This document shows positions 1 through 8,167 of a stretch of DNA of 17,980 nt, in pieces; position 1 is the stretch's first letter; each line of letters starts with the position of its first letter. The notes beneath the pieces were generated by a model, which searched no databases, had not been told where the DNA came from, and worked only from the letters and a program-made list of their open reading frames with translations. The stretch covers positions 1 through 17,980 of the forward strand of contig DJYC01000086.1 of the NCBI GenBank assembly GCA_002448445.1. Direction: 5' to 3'. The translations under genes and the position numbers were made by a program. Origin of the DNA: Treponema sp. UBA6988. Its GTDB lineage: Bacteria; Spirochaetota; Spirochaetia; Treponematales; Treponemataceae.

Positions 1-13
1 TTAATTTCCTATT

Positions 14-33
14 CCGCGACACCGCGGGTTTTC
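14..33 (+). terminator. Possible weak intrinsic terminator of an upstream gene
   Basis: CCGCG (14-18) and CGCGG (23-27) form a 5-bp GC stem with an ACAC loop, followed by a short T run. The stem is short and the T tract is only four bases, so this is a weak candidate. Whatever gene it would serve lies outside the window. Confidence 0.25.
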
Positions 34-94
34 AGACGAATTTGCCTGGGAGCGGAACCCAAAACTGATTTCTGTTCTGGTGGCAAAGTGTCAA

Positions 95-123
95 TTGTTA
101 AATTTGTTGACTTTTGCTATACT
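95..123 (+). promoter_or_regulatory. Sigma70-type promoter of the methyltransferase gene
   Basis: The -35 element TTGTTA (95-100) and -10 element TATACT (118-123) are separated by exactly 17 bp, and TG at 115-116 makes an extended -10. Transcription should start about 6-8 bases after the -10, at or next to the ATG at 130. An earlier GTG at 88 lies upstream of the -35 and could not be translated from this promoter, which supports 130 as the true start and a leaderless mRNA. Confidence 0.65.
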
Positions 124-129
124 GGGAAA

Positions 130-1821
130 ATGGAATTTGGGACAGCGTATTTAACGGAGCAGATAATTGCCTACATAGGAAACAAGCGCAAGCTGCTTAC
201 TCTTATCTACAAGGCCATGCAGGAATGCGGGGCCAGCTTAAAGCCGGGGCTTAAGTTTTTTGATGCCTTTTCGGGCAGCGGGGTAGTATCCCGCTTTGCA
301 AAGTCTTTGGGATTTGAGGTTTTTAGCAACGACTGGGAATATTATGCAAAGATAATCAACACGGCATTCCTTACCGTTGGCAAGTCCGACATAAAAAAGA
401 TTTTTGGCTCAGACGAAAAGTTTTGCTCGCTCCTAAAAAAGATAAATTCCCTTCCTGCACCTGCAAAGAAAAAGCAGTTCATTGCAAAGTATTACGCCCC
501 AAAGGAATTCAGCATAGAAAAGGCAGACTTTAGAACCGAGCGTCTTTTTTACACTAGGCAGAACGCCCTTAACATAGACAAAATCCGCAATTATATAGAA
601 GAAAACTATCCTTCCCATTCGGAGGACAAAAGTGTCTTAAAGGCCCGCTCCCTGCTTCTTGCCCTTTTGCTTTACGAGGCGGCAACCCATACCAACACAT
701 CCGGGGTTTTTAAGGCCTTCCACAAGGAATTCGGGGGTCACGGAAAAGATGCACTAAAGAGGATTCTGGCCCCCATCGAGCTGCACTTTCCCCAGCTGAT
801 TGACTCTGATTTTCCCTGCCACGTGTTCAAGGAAAATGCCAACGAGCTTGCCAAGGACTTGCGCGGCATAGACATTGCCTACCTTGACCCGCCATACAAC
901 CAGCACCAGTACGGCAGCAATTATTTTATGCTTAACACAATTGCCAAGTGGGACTTTATAGCCCCTTCCCTGGAACTTAACGAAAGCGGCAGGCTAAGGG
1001 AAAAGGCCGGCATAAGGCACGACTGGGTTCAGACACGCTCACCGTATTGCAGCAAGGCAGACGCCACCCAGTATTTTGCAGACCTTGTGCAGAACCTGGA
1101 CGCAAAGTATATACTGGTAAGCTATTCAACGGACGGAATCATTCCCTTTAGCGCAATGTGCGAAATTTGCATGAAGAAGGGCTACGTTTCCGTTGTTACA
1201 AATGAATACACCACTTACCGGGGCGGCAAGCAAAGCAACAAGAGGCAGAACAGCGACATTGAATTCATCCTCTGCATAGACACTTCAAGAAAGTCCAACA
1301 AAAAGTCGGCAGAAGAAATAGAGGCAATCTTTGCAAAGAAGGAACTCTTGCTTTTGTTCAGGCAGCGCTTTTGCAGGGAAAGGCTAAAAAAAGCAAGCAC
1401 AACTTCTTATTGCTCCAGTGACGGAAAGACCTATTTGGAATTTGAAGTTTGCGGAAATAAAATCCAGGTGCAGACAGATGATTTTTTTGTGCTCAAGGAA
1501 AATTCACTTACGGAGACTCTTTCTGCATCAGAGGCAAAGGCCCTTTATTCACTTCTTTTACCATGTGCATGTGCAACAAAGGAAGAGGAACTTGGGGAAC
1601 TATTGCAAAGGGTTGCGGAAAAAAATGACCTTTCATGTTCCTTTGCAAAGCTCATTCCTGCTACGCTAAAAAAGCTCGCAAGCAAAAAGAACCGCCTGGC
1701 CTTTGAAAAGTGGCTTGGCAAGGTAAGGGGCTTAAAATCCGCCAACCGTGACGCTTACAACTTAATAGAAGAAAAAATAAACCGCGTGGAAGAGATTGCC
1801 AAAATCCGCTGGGCAACTTGA
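130..1821 (+). CDS. D12-type N6-adenine-specific DNA methyltransferase
   Basis: Transfers a methyl group from S-adenosylmethionine to adenine N6 in a specific DNA sequence; the target sequence cannot be read from the protein. Family motifs are in the usual order: YIGNKRKLL near residues 15-23, the AdoMet-binding FSGSG at about 47-51, a variable target-recognition stretch, then the catalytic DPPY at 253-256 followed by YNQHQYGSNYF. At 563 residues it is longer than Dam-like enzymes (about 270-300); the extra length is a C-terminal extension with no motif I recognise. The frame is open to the window's left edge, but the ATG at 130 is preferred because a strong promoter ends just before it and the conserved part begins soon after. 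No convincing Shine-Dalgarno is present. No restriction endonuclease follows, so it is an orphan enzyme or its partner lies upstream of the window. Confidence 0.9.
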   Translation: MEFGTAYLTEQIIAYIGNKRKLLTLIYKAMQECGASLKPGLKFFDAFSGSGVVSRFAKSLGFEVFSNDWEYYAKIINTAFLTVGKSDIKKIFGSDEKFCSLLKKINSLPAPAKKKQFIAKYYAPKEFSIEKADFRTERLFYTRQNALNIDKIRNYIEENYPSHSEDKSVLKARSLLLALLLYEAATHTNTSGVFKAFHKEFGGHGKDALKRILAPIELHFPQLIDSDFPCHVFKENANELAKDLRGIDIAYLDPPYNQHQYGSNYFMLNTIAKWDFIAPSLELNESGRLREKAGIRHDWVQTRSPYCSKADATQYFADLVQNLDAKYILVSYSTDGIIPFSAMCEICMKKGYVSVVTNEYTTYRGGKQSNKRQNSDIEFILCIDTSRKSNKKSAEEIEAIFAKKELLLLFRQRFCRERLKKASTTSYCSSDGKTYLEFEVCGNKIQVQTDDFFVLKENSLTETLSASEAKALYSLLLPCACATKEEELGELLQRVAEKNDLSCSFAKLIPATLKKLASKKNRLAFEKWLGKVRGLKSANRDAYNLIEEKINRVEEIAKIRWAT

Positions 1822-1852
1822 TGGGGAAGGCTAGTGCGTAGGAGAATAAAAA

Positions 1853-2125
1853 ATGGGATATTTCTTAAATTCTATTCTAATAAAAAATGAAAGTAATTTT
1901 GAAAAAATTGAACAACTGTATCATTCTATGGTTTACGCAGACTATGAATCATTGAAAAGAAAAAAATCTGGAAAAATATATGATACAGTTGGCATAAAAT
2001 ATTTTCCATTAACACAAAACTCTGCTTTTGGTATTTACGATGAAAACAATGTTGAAATTCCCTCTGTTGCAAAAAATCTTTCGTGCAAAATAAATGAAGA
2101 AGGCACGGAATACAAGGTTCTATGA
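1853..2125 (+). CDS. Small hypothetical protein, AT-rich
   Basis: A 90-residue protein, MGYFLNSILIKNES at the N-terminus, that I do not recognise. It is soluble-looking, rich in Lys, Asn and Ile, with no signal peptide or membrane segment. TAGGAGA at 1839-1845 sits 7 bases before the ATG, a good ribosome binding site, which is the best reason to accept the ORF. It begins 31 bases after the methyltransferase stop. Base composition is clearly more AT-rich than the methyltransferase or the cyclase operon and resembles the next two elements, so it probably arrived with them. It could be a single-gene acquisition or a remnant of a longer gene. Confidence 0.6.
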   Translation: MGYFLNSILIKNESNFEKIEQLYHSMVYADYESLKRKKSGKIYDTVGIKYFPLTQNSAFGIYDENNVEIPSVAKNLSCKINEEGTEYKVL

Positions 2126-2158
2126 CTGACTTTTTAATCTGTTCAGTTGCAACATTTT

Positions 2159-2572
2159 ATGACAATTGCTGAACAATTTGGTTTTACCATCGAAAATGCT
2201 CCAAGATTTACGGCCTTTGCTACGACAGAAGAAAGACTTTTATATCAGTTGGACAACGAACCAAGATACATGTTTGCTTATTCAAATTCTGATGGAAAAA
2301 TAATCGGGTATTATTCTCTTCTGATTCAAGACAATGGTGAATGCGAATTAAGTAACCTTTGCGTTCTCCCTGAATATCGACATAAGAAAATTGGACAGAA
2401 ATTACTAAAAGATGCTTATAGCAAGGCGGAAGCTCATAATTGCACTAAAATCAACATTTCCCAGGAATTTGAAAGGAATAAGCTTGCAAAGGCAATAGAA
2501 AAATTGTTTCATTCAATTCTAATAGATTCGGAGCTTCATATATCTGGGAAGATGGAAGAAGTTCTGCGTTAG
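2159..2572 (+). CDS. GNAT-family N-acetyltransferase, C-terminus probably replaced
   Basis: Predicted to transfer an acetyl group from acetyl-CoA to an unknown amine. The core GNAT signature is clear in the middle: CELSNLCVLPEYRHKKIGQKLL, here split as the beta-4 strand CELSNLCVLP and the CoA pyrophosphate loop EYRHKKIG, with Lys where the family R/QxxGxG/A motif usually has Gly. After about residue 105 the expected N...YEKxGF segment degrades: NKLAKAIEKL is recognisable but the last 25 or so residues are not GNAT-like. The same DNA in another frame is part of the decayed gene described next, so the tail is probably a junction artefact. ATG at 2159 is preferred over a TTG at 2147; neither has a clear Shine-Dalgarno. 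Function may be lost. Confidence 0.6.
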   Translation: MTIAEQFGFTIENAPRFTAFATTEERLLYQLDNEPRYMFAYSNSDGKIIGYYSLLIQDNGECELSNLCVLPEYRHKKIGQKLLKDAYSKAEAHNCTKINISQEFERNKLAKAIEKLFHSILIDSELHISGKMEEVLR

Positions 2573-2868
2573 TCGAAAAAAATGAGCCGGCAGATAAATA
2601 TGAAATTACGAAAATCAATGATAATGATTATAAATTTTTTGAGCTGTACTTAAAAGTTGAGATTAAATCTGTTTATAAAGGAACAAAATACAGTGATACT
2701 TGTATTTCAGAAATGAAAGCAAAAACAATTCACAGATTTTTTATGGATTGAACTTTTGGGCGAAACGGAGATGCGGTAATGTTTTGCTAAACTTTGCTTG
2801 AAGAAGAAAAATTAAATGTCGGATAAGCTCCTGTTGCTGGGGAAATATGGTTCCAATTAGAAAAATGA
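2482..2868 (+). pseudogene. Decayed gene with in-frame stops, NADase-type glycan-binding-like fragment
   Basis: The frame starting at 2482 is open to a TGA at 2749 and continues, still protein-like, through TAA at 2791 and TAA at 2824 to a TGA at 2866. It contains VEIKSVYKGTKYSDTCISEM (about 2662-2721), which resembles the terminal strand of the NADase-type glycan-binding (discoidin-like) domain common in spirochaete proteins; this family match is from memory and moderate. After the stops come TFGRNGDAVMF, TLLEEEKLNVG and APVAGEIWFQLEK. Each internal stop differs from a sense codon by one C-to-T or G-to-A transition (TGG to TGA, CAA to TAA twice). No start codon or ribosome binding site is evident; its 5' end overlaps the GNAT tail in another frame. 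Confidence 0.55.
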
Positions 2869-2958
2869 TAATTCGTAAGTTCTAGCTAATTCAGATTATT
2901 TTTATATTAGTAGGGTGGAAGTGTAAATATTAAGTCGTGTTTTGCCGATAAGAAAAGC

Positions 2959-2965
2959 GGAGGAG
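2959..2965 (+). promoter_or_regulatory. Strong Shine-Dalgarno deciding the cyclase start
   Basis: GGAGGAG at 2959-2965 is a near-perfect ribosome binding site. It overlaps the first possible start (GTG 2965), ruling that codon out. It lies 9 bases before TTG at 2974, the best spaced start; ATG at 2992 is a second possibility. I could not assign a convincing promoter in 2869-2958; a TATATT at 2903-2908 lacks a good -35. Confidence 0.6.
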
Positions 2966-2973
2966 TGTTTCTC

Positions 2974-5301
2974 TTGAGGAATCGGTCAAAAATGGGCATT
3001 TTAAGAAAGGATAAGAAGTCCGGTTACGGGCATAAGGTTCGCTTTCCAATAGGTGCAAAGCTTGCTCTTATCATTGGTTTTATAGTTTTGGTTTCTCTTG
3101 GCCTTGTAACATACCTTAACAGCTACTTTATAGGAAAGGATGTGCGCCGTACTGCAGAGGACGCGAATCTTTCCACCAACGTGCGCATTGCAAAGACAGT
3201 GGAGGACAAGCTTGCCATGGTGCGTTCGAGTGCCTTCCAGCTGCTGGACTTGTGCAATGTTGCGGGAAATTCCTCCCAGGCACTTGCATCCCAGGCTGAA
3301 ATTTTCTTTTTTGAGCGCAATCCAGACATTGCTGCCATAAACATTCTTGGCTACGGGCGTGATGCTGAGCGCAACCAGAACATTGTGAACCAGCAGTTTT
3401 TTATTACCCACGAGGCGGATCCCTCAGTTCTTGATGTGTTTTTAAAGTCCGAGTCTGCCGTGGTACGCCGCTCCTGTGCGGGGGAAACCGTTGCAACCAA
3501 TCCGTCTCCTTTTTTTGCCCTTCCAATGATGACTGTCTTTTTCCCATACAAGGAAAACGGCTTTGACCAGACCTGCGCAATCACATTCTCCCTGGATTCC
3601 ATACTGGAAATTATAAGCTCCAATTCTACCAATACGAGCTTTTTGATAAACGATTCCGACGAGCTGCTTGTCCACCCTCTGTCCGAAAGGATTTTGCGGG
3701 GGGAAAGCATGAGGAATTATCCTCTTGTGCGCATAATGAGGGCTCAGAACAAGAACGGCAATGACACCAGGCAGATTCCCTTTGAAGACCCTGATGCACC
3801 GCCTTTGGGAGAATTTGTCTCTACATCGGTTATTGCTGAGGTTGCAGGAGAGAAAAAGCTTTTCTCGCTCAGCGCTTTTGCGGAAAAAGTATTTTCCTTC
3901 ATTTCTAAGCATGATTTTCTCATAAAGCATTTAGGTTCCCTTGAGGTTTCCCACAAGGACTTTTACGGTGCCTACTGCAAGATTTCCGTGGGGGACATTT
4001 CCGTTCTTACTACGGTTCCCCTTGCCTATATCCTTGAAGGGGTAGAGACTACCAGGCGGAACAACATCTACCTTACGCTGGTTGTCTTCTTCCTTTCGAT
4101 AATCGCAATTCTTTTCTTTGGCCGCTATGCCATTTCCCGTCATTTAAGGAGGCTGACCCTTACGGCAGACCAGATTCAGAGGGGCAACTTTGACATAGGG
4201 GACAAGCAGCTTAAAAAGCTAAGTTCCAACCGATGGGATGAAATTGGCGTATTGAACCAGAGTACCAAGGACGAGCTTGACTTTTTGAACACATTCGCCC
4301 GCTTTACCAACAAGAACGTTGCTAAAGCCATAGCCCGCAAGGAAATAGACTTTGAGCCTCACCTTAAGGACATAACGGTTTTCTTTAGCGACATCCGCGG
4401 CTTCACTTCCATTTCCGACGGCTTCAACAAGAGGTTCGGGGACAACTCTCCAAAGGAAATCATAAACTTTTTGAACGACTACATGGGCCGTATGGTTGAG
4501 TGCGTTTCTCTTAGCGGCGGCAACATAGACAAGTTTGAGGGGGACGCAATCATGGGCGTCTGGGGGCTTATGCGTGAGGATTCCCTTGACTTTGAGCATC
4601 TTCCAGAAGGAAGCCCGGCCCGTCTTGAGGCGGAAAAAAGCCACCTTGCCCACGTAAAGCAGGATGCCCTAAATGCTGTTACTGGAACTATAGCCATGCG
4701 CTATGCCCTGATGAAGTACAACAAGGATGCCATGGAGTACACGGCCAAGCACGAGACTGATGAAAAGGCTTCGTTCAAGCCCTATATCCGCATAGGCTGC
4801 GGCCTAAATACCGGTCGTGCCACCTGCGGAATCATGGGCGGTGCGGAGAAGATGGAATATACGGCTATCGGCGACTCCGTAAACTTTGCATCCCGTACGG
4901 AAAGCTCCAACAAGGTGTGCGGTACGGATATCCTCTTTACGGAAGCTACCTACAATATGCTCAAGGATGAATTCATAAAGAATCCGTCCAACAATTTTAC
5001 GATTCGGGAGGATTATGCCCCCTACGAGATTGTCGTTGAGCGTATTCCGGTTGATTTTGAAGTTAAGGGTAAGGGAATACAGCACTTTTACGGTGTGGTG
5101 AACATGCCCGCCTTTGACGTTGAGGCTTTTTTCCGCAGGGGTAATCCTGACTTTGTGGCAGACTCGGATTGTCTTAAGGCTGTAGGCCCGGACGGTCCAA
5201 CAACTTTGGATGAAGTGCGCGACATGCTTGGAATTCCGACCCCTGATTTTGCAAAGGTTGATTTGAATGCAGAAGAAAACAAAGTCCAAGTCCGAAAATA
5301 A
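2974..5301 (+). CDS. Membrane class III adenylate/guanylate cyclase with external sensor and HAMP
   Basis: Makes cAMP (or cGMP) from ATP (GTP). From the TTG at 2974 (775 residues): TM1 at about 28-51, an extracytoplasmic domain of about 310 residues, TM2 at about 365-385, HAMP at about 386-437, and the catalytic domain at about 463-707. The outer region looks like a dCache sensor (long first helix, TSFLINDSDELLVHP core). Catalytic residues are intact: metal-binding Asp in FSDIRGFT (about 473) and in KFEGDAIM (about 524), the purine-selecting Lys (about 520), and Thr in EYTAIGDSVNFASR (about 630) with transition-state Asn 637 and Arg 641. The Lys/Thr pair is typical of class IIIb adenylate cyclases. 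A loop of about 55 residues rich in charge separates the two catalytic halves. It overlaps the next gene by 35 bases, implying one operon and translational coupling. Confidence 0.9.
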   Translation: MRNRSKMGILRKDKKSGYGHKVRFPIGAKLALIIGFIVLVSLGLVTYLNSYFIGKDVRRTAEDANLSTNVRIAKTVEDKLAMVRSSAFQLLDLCNVAGNSSQALASQAEIFFFERNPDIAAINILGYGRDAERNQNIVNQQFFITHEADPSVLDVFLKSESAVVRRSCAGETVATNPSPFFALPMMTVFFPYKENGFDQTCAITFSLDSILEIISSNSTNTSFLINDSDELLVHPLSERILRGESMRNYPLVRIMRAQNKNGNDTRQIPFEDPDAPPLGEFVSTSVIAEVAGEKKLFSLSAFAEKVFSFISKHDFLIKHLGSLEVSHKDFYGAYCKISVGDISVLTTVPLAYILEGVETTRRNNIYLTLVVFFLSIIAILFFGRYAISRHLRRLTLTADQIQRGNFDIGDKQLKKLSSNRWDEIGVLNQSTKDELDFLNTFARFTNKNVAKAIARKEIDFEPHLKDITVFFSDIRGFTSISDGFNKRFGDNSPKEIINFLNDYMGRMVECVSLSGGNIDKFEGDAIMGVWGLMREDSLDFEHLPEGSPARLEAEKSHLAHVKQDALNAVTGTIAMRYALMKYNKDAMEYTAKHETDEKASFKPYIRIGCGLNTGRATCGIMGGAEKMEYTAIGDSVNFASRTESSNKVCGTDILFTEATYNMLKDEFIKNPSNNFTIREDYAPYEIVVERIPVDFEVKGKGIQHFYGVVNMPAFDVEAFFRRGNPDFVADSDCLKAVGPDGPTTLDEVRDMLGIPTPDFAKVDLNAEENKVQVRK

Positions 5302-8167
5302 GGGCAAGGACAGGGATGCTTCAATTTTTCTCATACTGTTCATTCTGGCAGTGCTTTTTTGCCTTTTTGGGGCAACGCTGAATGCTTTTATGTTCTGTAA
5401 GAGCTTCTTCCGTTCCCTTACAAAGGTGAATGAGGCTCCTATTGCCACAATAACTTTTAAATACAAGACGGCCGAGCGCAAGTTTGCAGACCGCGTAATT
5501 TGGGACAGGCTTAGGCAGAATTCGCCGCTATACAACGGAGACACAATCCACACGGAGAGCCTTTCGGAAGCCACAATTCATTTTAACGACGGAAACACCA
5601 TTGACCTTGCGGAAAACAGCATGGCGCAGGTTTTTATTACGGAAGACGGTATTGCTACGGCAAGCATAGGGGAAGGTAGTGCAACCGTTGACACCTCCGC
5701 TGCCGAGCACGGAATGTCCTTTAGCGTAAACGGCATGGTTGTTTCCGTAGAGCGGGGTTCAAGCGTTGCAACTGGCGGCAATCAGATTCAGGTGCTTTCT
5801 GGAAATGCCAGCGTTTCATCCGGCGGGGAGAGTGTTTCCGTGGCGGAAGGTGAGGGCGTTTCCCTGGAGGAGGGCGGGGGAAAGAGTCAGATTGTCGTTA
5901 CCAGCCCGGCCCCTTCTTCCAAGTTCTTCTATTTTGAGGAAGGGGATGCCAAGATTCCCTTTAGTTGGAAGGTTTCGGGGCAAGGAGTGCAGGGAGGACT
6001 TAGGCTTACCCTGGCGGAAGACCGCAACTTTACCCGCGAGGTGTTCACTTCGTCAAAAGACACGCTTGCTTCTGGTACGTCTGGTTCAGTGGAGGTTCCC
6101 CTTAAAAGCGGCGCTTACTATTGGAAGCTTTCCACAGCCTCTACAGGGCAGGTGATTACATGGAGTCGCCTGCAGGTCATTCAGTCTCTTCCTCCAAAGC
6201 TTCTGGTTCCGGTGGACAAGTATGCCTATTCATACAGAACCCAGAGCCCGGCAGTCCGCCTAATCTGGTCGGAAAGCGCAATGGCGGCTTCCTACAAGCT
6301 TGAAATTTCTGACAACAGTTCATTTACCCACCCTTATATAGAAACATCCGTGGATGGCACTTCCGCAATAATTTCCACGCTGGTAAAGGGCAACTGGTGG
6401 TGGCGCGTTACACCCTATTATTCCGTAAACCGCATCGGCTACGGAAAGACCAGCAAGACAGGCTTCTTTACGGTTGAGCAGAGGTCAAGAATGGAGGTTC
6501 CGGTCCTTGGTGTTCCTGCAGAAAACAGCACTGTCAACTCGACAGGGGAAAAGGGCGTGAATTTTTCATGGAAGGCAGATCCAGAGGCTGTTAGCTACAC
6601 GATTATACTTTCGCGTGACCCCAACATTGGAGCGGATGCAAAGCGGATTGAAACGAATAAGAATTTCTTTGTCCTTCCTCCCGACGAAAAGCTTTCTGAA
6701 GGAAAGTGGTACTGGACCGTTGAGGCAACGGACAGGGAGGGAACCGTTTCGCAGAGGGCAAAACCGCGGTCCTTCTATGCCCAGGACGGAAGCCTTGACC
6801 AGCATACGATAGAACCGACTGAAGGTTATATGATTGCCCAGAACCTCTTGCCTGACGTTACATTCTCTTGGAAGAAGAACCTTCCCCAGACTTTTACTAC
6901 GGAAATACAGATTGCCAGAGACAGGTCATTTAATACGCTTGTATACTCTGCGGAAGTGAAGGGCTCTAGTACCAGGGTAAGGGACCTTTCTGTAGGCAAG
7001 TACTACTGGCGCATAGTTTCAAAGAGTTCTTCCTCAACGCTTGAGACCCCGCCAAAAGGATTCTCCGTGGTGGACAGCATTCCTGCTACGGAAATGATTA
7101 CTCCCCTGGCAAACAGCAAGGCTGTAGTCCGCGACGGAAAGCCCTTCAATCTCAAGTGGCGGACTGTGGACGGTGCGGACTATTACCGCGTGGAGATTTT
7201 CCCCGAGGAAGGCAATGTCCCGGTCTATAAGGATGTTATCTACGGAACAAGCGCAAACGTAAACATGTATTCTGCCCCGGGCTTTGTGGACAAGCATAAC
7301 TACAGGATTGAAATCCAGGCTATTTCGAATGCGATGCCGGGCGTAAAGACAAGGATGAACGGCCGTCTTATGAAGAGTTCCTTCCTGCTGGCAAAGCTGC
7401 ATCCTGTGAACGTAACCCTCCCAACCCGAGGTGTCAAGATAGACGGACTTGAGGCAATATACAACCCGCCCTATGCCTCTTGGACCAGCGAGGAAACGCC
7501 TGCGACCGCACAGCTTGTCGTTATCCGCACGGACTTGCAGAAGCCCAAGGTGGTGATGAAATTCCCCACGGACGAGCAGATGGCAAAGGGTGTGAAGGTT
7601 GCACCAAACAGGGTACGCCTTACAAGCACGAACGAAGCCCTAAGAAGCGGCACCTACGAGGTTATAGTCTACGCCCGCACTCAGGACGGCATTGACATTT
7701 CAAGCACGGACAGCCGCTACAAGAGCTACTTTACTGTTCTCCCGGTTCCTCCTCTGGACAGTCCGACACGGCTCTCCCAGACTCCCCCAAGGTTTGACCA
7801 GCACTACCTTAGCAACGTGAACAACGAGAGGGTCATAAGGCTTGGCTGGCATGGAGTTTCCGGCGCCAATGACTACGGCCTAAAGATTTACGATGAGGAA
7901 GGCAACATCGTCTTTGAAAAGTATATTGGCGACAATACCGAATATGTGATAGACTTTGTACAGCTTCCGGCGGAAACCAAAAAGGCACTCGCAAATGGAA
8001 CCTACAGGTGGACTGTTCAGGGTCTTAAAAGGGTTGATACGGATAAGGACGGCAACGTCGATGCCGTTATGCAGGAAAGCCCGGAGATAGGCTCCCAGTT
8101 TGTTACGGACATTCCTGCTCCTACAAAGGTAACGCCAAGGAAGTCATTGAATCCGTATGGAAAGTAG
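5267..8167 (+). CDS. Membrane-anchored FecR-domain protein with multiple fibronectin-like repeats
   Basis: A 966-residue periplasmic scaffold or sensor. A basic N-terminus (residues 3-17) precedes one membrane helix at about 19-41, giving an N-in anchor with the bulk outside. A FecR domain follows at about 85-200 (GDTIHTESLSEATIHF, then NTIDLAENSMAQVF and a Gly/Ser-rich end). From about 215 to 960 there are at least six beta-sandwich repeats, each with a motif like FSWK...Y.LEI..D..F and ending in YYWR/WWWRV/YWTV. FecR domains elsewhere control ECF sigma factors, but no sigma factor is encoded here. The ATG lies inside the cyclase gene and the stop lies inside the next gene (11-base overlap). 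The partner is therefore probably the cyclase on one side and the barrel on the other. Ligand unknown. Confidence 0.85.
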   Translation: MQKKTKSKSENKGKDRDASIFLILFILAVLFCLFGATLNAFMFCKSFFRSLTKVNEAPIATITFKYKTAERKFADRVIWDRLRQNSPLYNGDTIHTESLSEATIHFNDGNTIDLAENSMAQVFITEDGIATASIGEGSATVDTSAAEHGMSFSVNGMVVSVERGSSVATGGNQIQVLSGNASVSSGGESVSVAEGEGVSLEEGGGKSQIVVTSPAPSSKFFYFEEGDAKIPFSWKVSGQGVQGGLRLTLAEDRNFTREVFTSSKDTLASGTSGSVEVPLKSGAYYWKLSTASTGQVITWSRLQVIQSLPPKLLVPVDKYAYSYRTQSPAVRLIWSESAMAASYKLEISDNSSFTHPYIETSVDGTSAIISTLVKGNWWWRVTPYYSVNRIGYGKTSKTGFFTVEQRSRMEVPVLGVPAENSTVNSTGEKGVNFSWKADPEAVSYTIILSRDPNIGADAKRIETNKNFFVLPPDEKLSEGKWYWTVEATDREGTVSQRAKPRSFYAQDGSLDQHTIEPTEGYMIAQNLLPDVTFSWKKNLPQTFTTEIQIARDRSFNTLVYSAEVKGSSTRVRDLSVGKYYWRIVSKSSSSTLETPPKGFSVVDSIPATEMITPLANSKAVVRDGKPFNLKWRTVDGADYYRVEIFPEEGNVPVYKDVIYGTSANVNMYSAPGFVDKHNYRIEIQAISNAMPGVKTRMNGRLMKSSFLLAKLHPVNVTLPTRGVKIDGLEAIYNPPYASWTSEETPATAQLVVIRTDLQKPKVVMKFPTDEQMAKGVKVAPNRVRLTSTNEALRSGTYEVIVYARTQDGIDISSTDSRYKSYFTVLPVPPLDSPTRLSQTPPRFDQHYLSNVNNERVIRLGWHGVSGANDYGLKIYDEEGNIVFEKYIGDNTEYVIDFVQLPAETKKALANGTYRWTVQGLKRVDTDKDGNVDAVMQESPEIGSQFVTDIPAPTKVTPRKSLNPYGK

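Noticed and set aside
88..129. GTG at 88 as the methyltransferase start
   Set aside because: It lies upstream of the -35 element of the only visible promoter, has no Shine-Dalgarno, and adds 14 residues not needed by the family.
2130..2180. Possible integron cassette boundary (attC) between the small AT-rich genes, since Treponema denticola carries an integron
   Set aside because: GTTCAG/CTGAAC inverted arms are present but no GTTRRRY/RYYYAAC core pair of an attC site was found.
3001..3930. Long antisense reading frames opposite the cyclase, FecR and propeller genes
   Set aside because: They are open only because of codon bias on the opposite strand, lack ribosome binding sites and overlap strongly supported genes.
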